Shown here piece by piece: positions 51,001 to 59,155 of a DNA stretch of 64,000 nt. The DNA is from Betaproteobacteria bacterium LSUCC0117 (lineage in GTDB: Bacteria > Pseudomonadota > Gammaproteobacteria > Burkholderiales > Burkholderiaceae_C): NCBI GenBank assembly GCA_030441535.1, contig JAUJFZ010000002.1:310001-374000 (forward strand). Reading direction: 5' to 3'. The translations under genes and the position numbers were made by a program. Positions within the stretch are counted from its first letter, which is position 1; every line of letters starts with the position of its first letter. The notes beneath the pieces were generated by a model that saw only the letters and a program-made list of their open reading frames with translations, made no database searches and was not told where the DNA came from.

Positions 51001-51944
51001 TTAAAGAGCAGGTAATTCACTTCATCAACAAGAAGTTGCCAGGTGGTTTGCCTAAGCGTACAGCCCGTGCGCTGCTTGATATTGAGGATGCCAACTACGT
51101 CCCCATCATTCGCAATCCACAGGCAACCTCCAGCGATTCAGAGGCGGTGTTCTACTTCCCTGGCTGTGGCTCGGAGCGGCTGTTCAGCCAAGTGGGTCTG
51201 GCGACACAAGCCATGCTTTGGCATGCGGGGGTTCAAACGGTTTTGCCACCAGGGTATCTGTGTTGTGGCTACCCCCAACGCGGTAGCGGACAGTTCGATA
51301 AAGCCGAGAAAATCATCACCGACAACCGTGTTTTGTTCCATCGTGTCGCGAACACGCTCAATTACCTGGATATCAAGACCGTGGTGGTCAGTTGCGGTAC
51401 GTGCTATGACCAGTTGCAGGGGTATGAGTTCGAGCGCATTTTCCCCGGCTGCCGAATCATTGATATTCATGAGTACCTGCTTGAAAAAGGCATCACGCTG
51501 AACGCGGGTGGCGCATACCTCTACCACGATCCCTGCCATTCGCCCATGAAGTTGCAAGACCCTATGAAAACGGTCAAGGCCTTGGTGGGTGATCAAGTGA
51601 TTAAAAGTGACCGTTGTTGTGGCGAGTCGGGGACGTTGGGCGTTACCCGACCTGACATTTCCACGCAAGTGCGATTCCGCAAAGAGGCGGAGCTCAAAAA
51701 GAACGAGCAACAACTGGCCACTCTGGCTGGTACGACGTCGAAAGCGACCGGAAACACGAAAATTCTGACTTCATGCCCCAGCTGTTTGCAAGGTTTGAAT
51801 CGATTTGGCGATGACATGCAAAACGGTTTGCTTGAAGCCGATTACATCGTCGTTGAGATGGCGAATCAAATTTTGGGTGAGAACTGGATGCCCGAATATG
51901 TTGAGAAAGCCAACCAAGGTGGCATTGAGCGGGTACTGGTGTGA
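48045..51944 (+). CDS. DUF3683-FAD-linked oxidase-Fe-S-CCG dehydrogenase (D-2-hydroxyacid/lactate dehydrogenase-like)
   Basis: This 1299-residue multi-domain protein has, in order: a DUF3683 domain (about 20-145, 'YNYTSFSDHEIVVRLLG'); a PCMH-type FAD domain (about 175-400, 'IIPRGGGTGYTGGAIPL'); an FAD-linked oxidase C domain to about 780 ('MHAGDGNVHTNIPV', 'ISGEHGIGITK'); two 4Fe-4S motifs (from 826 'CLRCGKCKPVC' and from 890 'CTVCHKCLTPCP'); and two CCG domains (about 1035-1110 and 1155-1240). It fuses the functions of GlcD/GlcF- or Dld-II-type dehydrogenases in one chain and should oxidise a 2-hydroxyacid and pass electrons to quinone. D-lactate is the likeliest substrate but unproven. The HIT gene overlaps its stop. 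Confidence 0.87.
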   Translation: MNAAIPKELLTPPATETPRLREIPYNYTSFSDHEIVVRLLGEAAWDTLNQLRQERRTGRSARMLYEVLGDMWVVQRNPYLQDDLLDNPQRRRALVDALRHRMDEIQRRRTPSEDAQRDHLVQMLMAAASEAIGRFSDAFDEMAKLRGRVLRKFKKHTAADNVKFDGLSRVSHVTDATDWRIEYPFVVLTPDSEAEMAALVRTSIELGLTIIPRGGGTGYTGGAIPLTWKSVVINTEKLEAMTEVESYQAPGLDSPVATVWTEAGVVTQRVADAAERAGYVFAVDPTSAEASCIGGNIAMNAGGKKAVLWGTALDNLMSWRMVTPQAQWLEVTRIGHNLGKIHDAETAVFELAYFEADGRTPIRTERLEIPGNAFRKAGLGKDVTDKFLSGLPGIQKEGCDGLITSARWVVHRMPAHTRTVCLEFFGNAKDAVPSIVDIKAFMFAEQKRMGTLLAGLEHLDDRYLRAVGYATKSKRGGSGVPKMVLIGDIVGDDENAVAKATSEVVRLANGRHGEGFVAISPEARKKFWLDRKRTAAISKHTNAFKINEDVVIPLERMGEYTEGIERINIELSLRNKLALCDALDAFVRQPVLPLAKTDDTAELTAAELLDDRVTQALEVISDVRAQWQTWLDQLDTHFSALQDHSLRASWKTQLQAPLRGIFVGDAFAPILKEITAIHQRVLKGRVWVALHMHAGDGNVHTNIPVNSDDYDMLQAAHGAVVRIMALARSLDGVISGEHGIGITKLAFLTDAELAPFAQYKQQVDPNGHFNKGKLLRSSVMPAGTTLSADIHAADLTHAYTPSFGLMGHESLIMQQSDIGAISSSVKDCLRCGKCKPVCATHVPRANLLYSPRNKILATSLLVEAFLYEEQTRRGISIAHWEEFEDVADHCTVCHKCLTPCPVDIDFGDVSMNMRNLLRKMGKKSFRPGNAAAMLMLNATNPQTIKVVRTLMVSVGMRAQRWANDLLKLVARRQTAAPPATVGTAPIKEQVIHFINKKLPGGLPKRTARALLDIEDANYVPIIRNPQATSSDSEAVFYFPGCGSERLFSQVGLATQAMLWHAGVQTVLPPGYLCCGYPQRGSGQFDKAEKIITDNRVLFHRVANTLNYLDIKTVVVSCGTCYDQLQGYEFERIFPGCRIIDIHEYLLEKGITLNAGGAYLYHDPCHSPMKLQDPMKTVKALVGDQVIKSDRCCGESGTLGVTRPDISTQVRFRKEAELKKNEQQLATLAGTTSKATGNTKILTSCPSCLQGLNRFGDDMQNGLLEADYIVVEMANQILGENWMPEYVEKANQGGIERVLV

Positions 51945-52375
51945 CCCCCGCGTGTGTGCTGTGTCAGGGCGATGGCGGACGCTTGGTTTGGCGTAACGAC
52001 CGTTGTCGTGTCATCTTGGCTGATGAACCCGATTACCCCGGTTTCGTGCGCGTTATCTGGCAGGCGCACATGGCCGAGTTCAGCGACCTGACCGCGCAAG
52101 ACCGGCAGGACCTCATGGCGCTGGTGAACCGGGTCGAGCAGGTGGTCCGCGCGGTGATGCAGCCCACCAAAATTAACTTGGCTGCGCTCGGCAACATGGT
52201 GCCCCATTTGCATTGGCATGTGATCCCGCGTTACGCGGATGACGCTCACTTCCCTGGCGCCATATGGGCCGCGCCGCAGCGCGCGGTGGCCGCTGATGCA
52301 TTGGCCCACCGTCAGGCCTTGGCCTCAGTGTTGCCGCTGGCATTACAGCAAGCCCTCAGTGCTGAATTACATTAA
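51941..52375 (+). CDS. HIT family protein
   Basis: The 144-residue histidine-triad protein has the motif 'HLHWHVIPR' (HxHxH) near residue 90 and an N-terminal 'CVLC' pair. Members hydrolyse or transfer nucleotides; the physiological substrate is unknown. It starts at a GTG overlapping the dehydrogenase stop (GTGTGA), so it is coupled to it. ubiE follows four bases after its stop, making dehydrogenase-HIT-ubiE one likely transcript. Confidence 0.88.
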   Translation: MTPACVLCQGDGGRLVWRNDRCRVILADEPDYPGFVRVIWQAHMAEFSDLTAQDRQDLMALVNRVEQVVRAVMQPTKINLAALGNMVPHLHWHVIPRYADDAHFPGAIWAAPQRAVAADALAHRQALASVLPLALQQALSAELH

Positions 52376-52379
52376 CGCT

Positions 52380-53117
52380 ATGAGTAAAACACATTTCGGT
52401 TTTAAAACCGTTGACGAGACTGAGAAAGCCAAACACGTTCGACAAGTCTTTGACTCCGTCGCCTCAAAATACGACGTCATGAACGACTTGATGTCGGGCG
52501 GTTTGCACAGGCTATGGAAGCGGTACACCCTCACGGTCGGCAATGCGCTGCCCGGACAGTCTGTGTTGGATATTGCGGGTGGTACGGGGGATCTAGCCCT
52601 AGGCTTTGCCAAGCAGGTGGGCCCCAACGGCTGCGTGGTGCATACCGATATCAACCGAGCCATGCTCAGCGAGGGACGCAACCGTTTGTTAAATTTGGGC
52701 GTTGTGCTACCCACGACGGTCTGTGATGCCGAGACCTTGCCTTTTCCAGATGCCACTTTTAACTTGGTCAGCGTTGCGTTTGGGTTGCGAAACATGACGC
52801 ATAAAGACCTCGCGTTGGCCGAAATGCTGCGGGTGCTGAAACCGGGGGGGCGTTTACTGGTACTTGAATTTTCAAAGGTCGCGAAGCCTCTAGAAAAGCT
52901 ATACGACCTTTACAGCTTCAAGGTTTTGCCAAAAATAGGACAGTTGGTAGCAGGGGATGCGGACAGCTACCGTTATCTGGCGGAATCTATCCGCATGCAT
53001 CCCGATCAAGAAGCGTTGAAGACCCTCATGCAGTCGGTTGGTTTTGCACACGTCGATGTGCACAACATGGCCGGTGGCGTGGTGGCGCTCCACGTGGGTG
53101 TAAAGCAATCTAAATAA
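52380..53117 (+). CDS. ubiE: Ubiquinone/menaquinone C-methyltransferase
   Basis: This SAM-dependent methyltransferase adds the C-2 methyl of the ubiquinone ring. From the ATG at 52380 it has 245 residues: 'VFDSVASKYDVMNDLMSGG', the SAM loop 'DIAGGTGDLALGFAKQVG' and 'VAFGLRNMTHKDLALAEM', all diagnostic of UbiE. The frame is open upstream into the HIT gene, but that part is a different reading of HIT codons. A Tim44-like gene, ubiJ and ubiB follow, a quinone-synthesis cluster. Confidence 0.96.
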   Translation: MSKTHFGFKTVDETEKAKHVRQVFDSVASKYDVMNDLMSGGLHRLWKRYTLTVGNALPGQSVLDIAGGTGDLALGFAKQVGPNGCVVHTDINRAMLSEGRNRLLNLGVVLPTTVCDAETLPFPDATFNLVSVAFGLRNMTHKDLALAEMLRVLKPGGRLLVLEFSKVAKPLEKLYDLYSFKVLPKIGQLVAGDADSYRYLAESIRMHPDQEALKTLMQSVGFAHVDVHNMAGGVVALHVGVKQSK

Positions 53118-53153
53118 CAAGGCGACGCGCCGCGTTGCAATGCAGGAGTCGAA

Positions 53154-54080
53154 ATGAAAAAAGTGTGGATGTTGGTGATGGTTTTGTGTTTGGCATTGGC
53201 CACCCAAAATGCCGCTGCCAAGCGGTTCGGTGGTGGCTTGTCTTTTGGGAAGCAGTCCAATCGCGTGACGCAGCGACAGGCCACACCGCCGGCTGCACCG
53301 GCAGCGACGCCGCAAAAAGCGGCAAGTCCCAACGGTACGCCGAATACCGGTAATCGCTTTGGCGGTATGTTGGGTGGTCTGGCCGCTGGCTTGGGCTTAG
53401 CTTGGTTGGCGCACAGCTTGGGTTTTGGCGAGGGATTCGCCAATATCTTGATGGTCTTGCTCTTGGTTGCAGCAGGGGTATTTGTGTTCCGACTCATGAC
53501 TCGGGGCCGCGCGCGTCCGGTAGCGCAGGGTGCTGGTGGGGCCTATGCGCCTGTGCCTGGGTACAACGAAAAGAACGTTGGCAACGACTCGGCAGCGCGC
53601 CCGTGGGAGTCGAATAACGCATCGTTCCAATCAGCCAATTCCGGCGGCGGTAGCGTTATTGGCTCCGCCTTGCTGGGCAACCAGACCTGGGGCGTCCCGG
53701 ATGGTTTCGACACCATGGGTTTTCTGACAGCTTGCAAACGGAACTTCACAAACCTGCAAGGTGCGTGGGATCGTGCGGATATCCCTGCACTGCGGGCGCT
53801 CATGACTGATGAGATGCTGCAAAACATTGAAGAGCAGTTGGCCGAGCGCGAGGCACTCAACGAGGGCAAGGCGAACGTCACCGAAGTCGTGCACTTAGAC
53901 GCTCAAATGCTGGGCATTGAAGAGGTTGAGGGCCATTACATGGCCAGCGTTGAGTTCAATGGCCTGATCCGCGAACAGGCCGACGCATCGCCCACCCCGT
54001 TTCGTGAGGTTTGGAACGTGACGCGCCCCGTCAATGGGCCTGGCGGCTGGCTGGTTGCCGGTGTTCAGGCGCTCGGTTGA
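53154..54080 (+). CDS. Tim44-like domain membrane protein
   Basis: The 308 residues begin with a signal peptide or first membrane segment (1-23), then a Gln/Ala/Pro-rich linker. Glycine-rich hydrophobic segments (about 65-105, 'GGMLGGLAAGLGLAWLAHSL' and following) come next. A C-terminal Tim44-like lipid- or protein-binding domain (about 175-308, 'LQGAWDRADIPALRALMTDE') ends the chain. Bacterial Tim44-like proteins have no firm role; in mitochondria the domain tethers Hsp70 to the import pore. Its constant place between ubiE and ubiJ in Burkholderiales suggests a link to the membrane-bound quinone machinery. That link is inference. Confidence 0.83.
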   Translation: MKKVWMLVMVLCLALATQNAAAKRFGGGLSFGKQSNRVTQRQATPPAAPAATPQKAASPNGTPNTGNRFGGMLGGLAAGLGLAWLAHSLGFGEGFANILMVLLLVAAGVFVFRLMTRGRARPVAQGAGGAYAPVPGYNEKNVGNDSAARPWESNNASFQSANSGGGSVIGSALLGNQTWGVPDGFDTMGFLTACKRNFTNLQGAWDRADIPALRALMTDEMLQNIEEQLAEREALNEGKANVTEVVHLDAQMLGIEEVEGHYMASVEFNGLIREQADASPTPFREVWNVTRPVNGPGGWLVAGVQALG

Positions 54081-54094
54081 TTTTTAAGGGATTC

Positions 54095-54676
54095 ATGTTG
54101 CGTGCCAGTTCAAACCCCGGAGGCAGCGATGCCAACGATCTGTTCGGTCAGTTGGCAGCCCTGCCTGCGAGGGCACTTGACGGTGCGCAACGCCTGTTCA
54201 CCCAACAGTCACCGCCGGCTTGGTTAACGGACGAATTGCAAAATCGCCTGCTCTTGTTGGTCAATCATGTGTTGTCACAAGAGCCGGAGGCCATGCGTCG
54301 GTTGGCTCGCCACAAGACCAAGCGCCTGCAAGTCGATGGTGGTGGTGTCGGGCTGTGCTGGGAGATTTCAGGCGTCGGTTTGTTTATGCGTGCCGATACC
54401 ACCCGACTCGTTGAGCCTGATTTGCGAGTGGCTGTTATAGAAACGCAGTGGGCAGTCCTCTTCAAGACCGTGGCGAGCGGGGCGCAACCAGAGGTCAAAA
54501 TTTTTGGTGACGTGCTTTTGGCTGCCGAGATCGGATGGATCCGCGACCACGTGCGGTGGGACATTGAGGCGGATGTCGCCCGCGTCATCGGTGACGTGCC
54601 AGCGGTGAGCCTGACACGCATCGTGAAAGGCGTGATTGCCACCGTTCAGCAGTTTTCGAAGCGGGCGCCTGCATGA
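54095..54676 (+). CDS. ubiJ: Ubiquinone biosynthesis accessory factor UbiJ (SCP2 domain)
   Basis: The 193-residue protein has an N-terminal SCP2-like lipid-binding domain (about 20-130) and a C-terminal helical tail. UbiJ binds quinone intermediates and supports the soluble Ubi complex with UbiK. The ATG at 54095 has an AAGGG ribosome-binding site; the longer frame back to 54011 overlaps the Tim44-like gene. Its stop overlaps the ubiB start (ATGA), so the two are coupled, as in ubiE-ubiJ-ubiB operons elsewhere. Confidence 0.88.
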   Translation: MLRASSNPGGSDANDLFGQLAALPARALDGAQRLFTQQSPPAWLTDELQNRLLLLVNHVLSQEPEAMRRLARHKTKRLQVDGGGVGLCWEISGVGLFMRADTTRLVEPDLRVAVIETQWAVLFKTVASGAQPEVKIFGDVLLAAEIGWIRDHVRWDIEADVARVIGDVPAVSLTRIVKGVIATVQQFSKRAPA

Positions 54677-56235
54677 CCCGCCTGCTCAGAACCGCTTTTA
54701 TCCTAGCGGTTGTTTGGCGTTTTGGTCTCCATGAAATGGTGCTCAATGGCGTTCAGACCCGTTGGGCGCGGTGGCTGGGTCGCGCGCTGTCGCTGGGTCG
54801 ATCGCACAAACGTCCCAGTGGCGAACGATTGCGCTTGGCACTGGAGTCCCTTGGCCCGATCTTTGTGAAGTTCGGCCAAGTTCTGAGTACCCGGCGTGAT
54901 CTGTTGCCAACCGACATCGCCGATGAGCTGGCCCGGTTGCAAGACCGCGTGCCCGCGTTTGACAGTCAGCTGGCCATCAACACCATTGAAGCTGCTTTCG
55001 GCCAATCGATTGACGTGTTGTTCCAATCTTTCGAGCGTACCCCTGTGGCGAGTGCGTCGATCGCTCAGGTGCACTTTGCAGTATTGCCTAGCGGAGAGCC
55101 GGTCGCGGTGAAGGTGTTACGTCCGGGCATGCGCGAGGTCATCGAGAAAGACCTGTCCCTGTTAGCCACGATTGCCGTATGGGTGCAGCGCCTGTCGGCG
55201 GATGGCAAGCGTCTCAAGCCCAAAGAGGTCGTCGCCGAGTTCAACAAGTACCTGCACGATGAGCTTGACCTCGTGCGGGAGGCCGCCAACGCCGCGCAGT
55301 TACGACGCAACATGCAAGATGTTGGCTTGGTGCAAATACCCAGCATTCACTGGAACCTGTGCCATCCGAATGTGATGGTCATGGAGCGAATGAATGGTGT
55401 GCCCATCAGCCAAGTTGACCGCTTGCGCGAGGCCAGTGTCAACCTGCCCAAGCTGGCGCAGGATGGGGTGACTATCTTTTTTACACAGGTGTTTCGCGAT
55501 GGCTTTTTCCACGCTGACATGCATCCTGGGAACATCATGGTCAGCCTGGAGCCAGCGACCCTAGGGCAATACATATCGCTCGATTTTGGAATCGTGGGGA
55601 CCCTCACTCAGGTTGATAAAAATTATTTAGCGCAAAACTTCACCGCCTTTTTCCGCCGTGATTACAAGCGTGTCGCGGAGCTGCACATCGAATCGGGTTG
55701 GGTGCCACCCGAGACACGTGTGGACGAGTTGGAGGCCGCCGTTAGAACCGTTTGTGAACCCTATTTCGACCGTCCACTGAAAGAGATTTCGCTGGGTTTG
55801 GTGCTGATGCGCTTGTTCCAGACCTCCCGGCGTTTCCATGTGGAGATACAACCGCAATTGGTTTTGTTGCAAAAAACCTTGCTCAACATAGAAGGCTTGG
55901 GCCGCCAACTGGACCCGGACCTTGACCTGTGGCAGACCGCCAAGCCTTTCCTGGAAAAGTGGATGCTCGACCAACTGGGTCCGAAGCGGTTTCTCGATCA
56001 GCTGCAACGCGAGGCGCCGGGTTTGGCGCAGCTGCTGCCGTCGTTGCCACGTCTTTTAGCCAACTACCTCAGTGCGGTCCCCGCTGACAATCGTGCGGAA
56101 ATACAACAGCTCATTAAGGCGCAAAACCGCACCAACCGCCTCCTGCAGGGGCTAATTTATGCTGGCCTTGGGTTTTTGGCTGGTTTGGTGGGTATGCAGC
56201 TGCTCTGGCAGTTCGGGGTTTTTGGACTTTTCTGA
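54673..56235 (+). CDS. ubiB: ABC1/ADCK-family kinase-like UbiB
   Basis: This atypical kinase/ATPase is needed for ubiquinone synthesis, probably helping extract or present membrane-embedded precursors. The 520 residues include the signature KxGQ in 'FVKFGQVLSTRRDLLP', an alanine-rich nucleotide loop ('PVASASIAQVHFA'), 'FADMHPGN'-type catalytic loop reading 'FFHADMHPGNIMV', and 'LDFGIVG'. C-terminal hydrophobic segments (from 'LIYAGLGFLAGLVGMQLLW') anchor it in the inner membrane. Confidence 0.95.
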   Translation: MTRLLRTAFILAVVWRFGLHEMVLNGVQTRWARWLGRALSLGRSHKRPSGERLRLALESLGPIFVKFGQVLSTRRDLLPTDIADELARLQDRVPAFDSQLAINTIEAAFGQSIDVLFQSFERTPVASASIAQVHFAVLPSGEPVAVKVLRPGMREVIEKDLSLLATIAVWVQRLSADGKRLKPKEVVAEFNKYLHDELDLVREAANAAQLRRNMQDVGLVQIPSIHWNLCHPNVMVMERMNGVPISQVDRLREASVNLPKLAQDGVTIFFTQVFRDGFFHADMHPGNIMVSLEPATLGQYISLDFGIVGTLTQVDKNYLAQNFTAFFRRDYKRVAELHIESGWVPPETRVDELEAAVRTVCEPYFDRPLKEISLGLVLMRLFQTSRRFHVEIQPQLVLLQKTLLNIEGLGRQLDPDLDLWQTAKPFLEKWMLDQLGPKRFLDQLQREAPGLAQLLPSLPRLLANYLSAVPADNRAEIQQLIKAQNRTNRLLQGLIYAGLGFLAGLVGMQLLWQFGVFGLF

Positions 56236-56315
56236 GGCGAATTTATAATCTCTGGTTACCTCCAACTTTGGTGTGGAGGATTCCTTTCGTTTCGCTTGAC
56301 TGGTTCACACGCATC

Positions 56316-56624
56316 ATGCCCATTTACGCCTACAAATGTTCCGCCTGTGGCTTTGCCAAGGATGTGCTGCAGAAGATGTCAGATTCGTTGTTGACCGACT
56401 GTCCGAGCTGTCAGCAAGCCACGTTTTCTAAGCAGGTTACTGCAGCTGGTTTTCAGCTTAAGGGTAGCGGCTGGTACGTGACAGACTTCCGTGATGGTGG
56501 GGCCAGCGGCGCTGCGGCACCTGCGCCAGCCACCGATACGCCCGCTACCGCTACTGCTGCCGCGACGACACCTACCCCCGCAGCCGCACCTGCTGCAGCG
56601 CCCAGCGCTGCCGCTTCGGAATAA
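56316..56624 (+). CDS. FmdB-family zinc-ribbon protein
   Basis: The 102 residues start 'MPIYAYKCSACGFAKDVLQK' with one zinc ribbon (CxxC at 8-11 and 'CPSC' at about 29-32) and the family's 'SDSLLTDCPSC'. After residue 62 there is a tail of almost only Ala, Pro and Thr. FmdB proteins are small putative regulators of unknown target. The ATG at 56316 gives the canonical N-terminus; the longer frame (56268) does not. DUF502 and aspS follow closely, a conserved order in Betaproteobacteria. Confidence 0.9.
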   Translation: MPIYAYKCSACGFAKDVLQKMSDSLLTDCPSCQQATFSKQVTAAGFQLKGSGWYVTDFRDGGASGAAAPAPATDTPATATAAATTPTPAAAPAAAPSAAASE

Positions 56625-56634
56625 AGGCTTTCTT

Positions 56635-57291
56635 GTGATTTCTGCATTACGCACTTGGCTGCTTGCGGGCCTGCTCGTGTTGGTGCCGCTCATGATCACC
56701 GTCGCGGTGCTCAACTGGGTGGTTTCGACCTTGGACGAAACACTGCGTATTTTGCCCGCGCAATGGCAGCCCGAAGTTCTATTGGGTTTTTACATCCCCG
56801 GCTTGGGCGTTTTGTTTGCCCTCATTATCTTGTTATTGATTGGCGCGGCCACCTCCAACTTCATCGGTAAGAAGCTGGTCAATTGGTGGGACGGGTTACT
56901 CAATCGCATTCCCGTGGTTCGCAGTGTTTATGCGGCGGTGAAGCAGGTTTCTGACACGCTGTTCTCAAACAAAGGCAACGCCTTTCGCAAGGCCTTGTTG
57001 ATCCAATGGCCCCGCGAGGGCTTATGGACAGTGGCCTTTCTGACCGGCAAGCCTGGCAGCACGGTCAATAACCAACTGGGTGATGGCTATATTTCGGTGT
57101 ACGTCCCCACCACTCCCAATCCGACCAGCGGTTACATGATGTTGGTGCGCGAGATTGACTGCAAACCACTTGATATGTCGGTCGACGAAGCGTTGACTTA
57201 CGTGATTTCTATGGGCGTCATTGTGCCCCCAGACCACAAGGCCTTGAAGGCCCCACACGAACCCCTTACAGCATTGAAAGACTCGGAGTAA
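56635..57291 (+). CDS. DUF502 membrane protein
   Basis: The 218 residues have two transmembrane segments (about 7-28 and 58-80) and a conserved soluble domain with 'IPVVRSVYAAVKQVSDTLF', 'GYMMLVREIDCKPLDMSVD' and 'EALTYVISMGV'. DUF502 proteins occur widely, including in plants (COV/LCV family), without a settled biochemical role. It starts at GTG 56635, preceded by AAAGG, ten bases after the fmdB stop. aspS begins two bases after its stop. Confidence 0.88.
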   Translation: MISALRTWLLAGLLVLVPLMITVAVLNWVVSTLDETLRILPAQWQPEVLLGFYIPGLGVLFALIILLLIGAATSNFIGKKLVNWWDGLLNRIPVVRSVYAAVKQVSDTLFSNKGNAFRKALLIQWPREGLWTVAFLTGKPGSTVNNQLGDGYISVYVPTTPNPTSGYMMLVREIDCKPLDMSVDEALTYVISMGVIVPPDHKALKAPHEPLTALKDSE

Positions 57292-57293
57292 TT

Positions 57294-59087
57294 ATGGCTA
57301 TGCGTTCCCACTATTGCGGTCTCGTGACCGAGGCACTGATGGGTGAAACCGTCAGTCTGTGCGGTTGGGTTAACCGCCGTCGCGACCACGGTGGTGTTAT
57401 TTTTATCGATTTGCGCGACCGCGAGGGCTATGTGCAGGTGGTCTGTGACCCCGATCGCGCCGACATGTTTGCCATTGCCGAAGACATTCGCAACGAGTTC
57501 TGCGTGCAAATTAAAGGCGTTGTGCGTGCGCGTCCCGAGGGGACTGCAAATGACGGTATCAAGAGCGGCAAGATTGAAGTCTTGTCCCATGAACTGATCG
57601 TGTTGAGCGCCTCAGTGCCTCCACCCTTCATGCTGGACGATGACAATCTGTCTGAGACCACGCGTTTGACGCACCGGGTGATGGATCTGCGCCGTCCCGC
57701 GATGCAGCGTAATCTGATGTTGCGCTACCGGGTCGCCATGGAGATTCGCAAGTTTCTAGATGCGAATGGCTTCATTGACATCGAAACGCCCATGCTCACC
57801 AAAAGTACGCCCGAAGGTGCGCGCGATTACCTGGTGCCCAGCCGCGTTAACGACGGTCAGTTCTTTGCGCTGCCCCAATCCCCCCAGTTATTCAAACAGT
57901 TGTTGATGGTGGCTGGTTACGACCGCTACTACCAAATTACCAAGTGCTTCCGCGACGAAGACTTACGCGCCGACCGTCAGCCGGAATTCACGCAGATCGA
58001 TATTGAAACCTCGTTCATGGACGAGGAAGAAATTCGCGACATGTTCCAAGGCATGGTTAGCAACATGTTCAAGCAAGTGCTGCAAATTGACTTGGGTGAA
58101 TTCCCCGTGATGACATACGGCGATGCGATGCATTTGTACGGTTCGGACAAGCCTGACCTGCGCGTGAAGTTGCACTTCACTGAGCTCACGGATGCGATGC
58201 AAACAGTTGACTTCAAGGTCTTCTCGACACCTGCGACCATGGCAAACGGCCGTGTTGTGGCGTTGCGCGTGCCAGGTGGCGGTGAAATGAGCCGTGGCGA
58301 AATCGATGCCTACACCGAGTTCGTGAAGATTTACGGCGCCAAAGGTCTCGCTTGGATCAAGGTGAACGATGTTGCGGCGGGTCGCGATGGCTTACAAAGC
58401 CCCATCGTTAAAAACTTGCACGACGAGGCGATTCAAGCCATCCTCACCCGCACTGAAGCTCAGAACGGCGACATCATTTTCTTCGGTGCGGACAAGGCGA
58501 AGGTGGTTAACGACGCGATTGGGGCGTTGCGCGTCAAGGTTGGCCACAGTGAATTTGCGCGCAAGAGTGGTCTATTTGAGAGCCGTTGGGCGCCCCTTTG
58601 GGTGGTCGACTTTCCCATGTTCGAGTTCGATGAAGAGGGACAGCGCTGGTCTGCGGTGCATCACCCCTTCACGGCACCGAAAGATGGTCACGAAGACTTC
58701 ATGGCCACGGCACCTGAGAAGTGCCTGTCAAAAGCCTATGACATGGTGATCAACGGCTGGGAGGTCGGCGGTGGCTCTGTGCGTATCCACCAAGCGAGCG
58801 TGCAACAAAAGGCTTTTGATGCCTTGCGCATCACGCCTGAAGAGGCACAGCTGAAGTTTGGCTTCTTGCTGGATGCCCTTCAGTACGGTGCGCCCCCGCA
58901 TGGTGGCTTGGCCTTTGGTCTTGACCGAATCGTGACACTCATGACGGGTGCCGAAAGCATTCGAGATGTGATCGCCTTCCCCAAGACGCAGCGGGCACAG
59001 TGTTTGTTGACTCAAGCACCGTCTGCAGTGGATGACAAGCAATTGCGTGAACTGCACATCCGTTTGCGCAACCCACAGCCCGCCTGA
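57294..59087 (+). CDS. aspS: Aspartyl-tRNA synthetase
   Basis: This class II synthetase has 597 residues and bacterial architecture: OB-fold anticodon domain ('SLCGWVNRRRDHGGVIFIDL'), catalytic core with motif 2 'FRDEDLRADRQPEFTQIDIE', the inserted GAD domain (about 290-420), and motif 3 'GLAFGLDRIVTLMTG'. The ATG at 57294 is five bases after GGAG; a second ATG at 57300 is less well placed. Whether it is discriminating or also charges tRNA-Asn cannot be read by eye. It is convergent with oxyR. Confidence 0.96.
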   Translation: MAMRSHYCGLVTEALMGETVSLCGWVNRRRDHGGVIFIDLRDREGYVQVVCDPDRADMFAIAEDIRNEFCVQIKGVVRARPEGTANDGIKSGKIEVLSHELIVLSASVPPPFMLDDDNLSETTRLTHRVMDLRRPAMQRNLMLRYRVAMEIRKFLDANGFIDIETPMLTKSTPEGARDYLVPSRVNDGQFFALPQSPQLFKQLLMVAGYDRYYQITKCFRDEDLRADRQPEFTQIDIETSFMDEEEIRDMFQGMVSNMFKQVLQIDLGEFPVMTYGDAMHLYGSDKPDLRVKLHFTELTDAMQTVDFKVFSTPATMANGRVVALRVPGGGEMSRGEIDAYTEFVKIYGAKGLAWIKVNDVAAGRDGLQSPIVKNLHDEAIQAILTRTEAQNGDIIFFGADKAKVVNDAIGALRVKVGHSEFARKSGLFESRWAPLWVVDFPMFEFDEEGQRWSAVHHPFTAPKDGHEDFMATAPEKCLSKAYDMVINGWEVGGGSVRIHQASVQQKAFDALRITPEEAQLKFGFLLDALQYGAPPHGGLAFGLDRIVTLMTGAESIRDVIAFPKTQRAQCLLTQAPSAVDDKQLRELHIRLRNPQPA

Positions 59088-59104
59088 TCGCGGCGCTTGA
59101 GATT

Positions 59105-59155
59105 GGGGCGACGGCTCAGCCGATTCGGCTGCGCCTCGCCCCATTTGTTTTCTTT
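59105..59155 (+). terminator. Terminator of aspS, overlapping the 3' end of oxyR
   Basis: Outer arms GGGGCGA (59105-59111) and TCGCCCC (59136-59142) enclose an inner AGCCG/CGGCT hairpin. On the plus strand the structure is followed by a T-rich stretch (ATTTGTTTTCTTT). It starts 17 bases after the aspS stop and lies partly inside the oxyR coding end. Confidence 0.55.
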
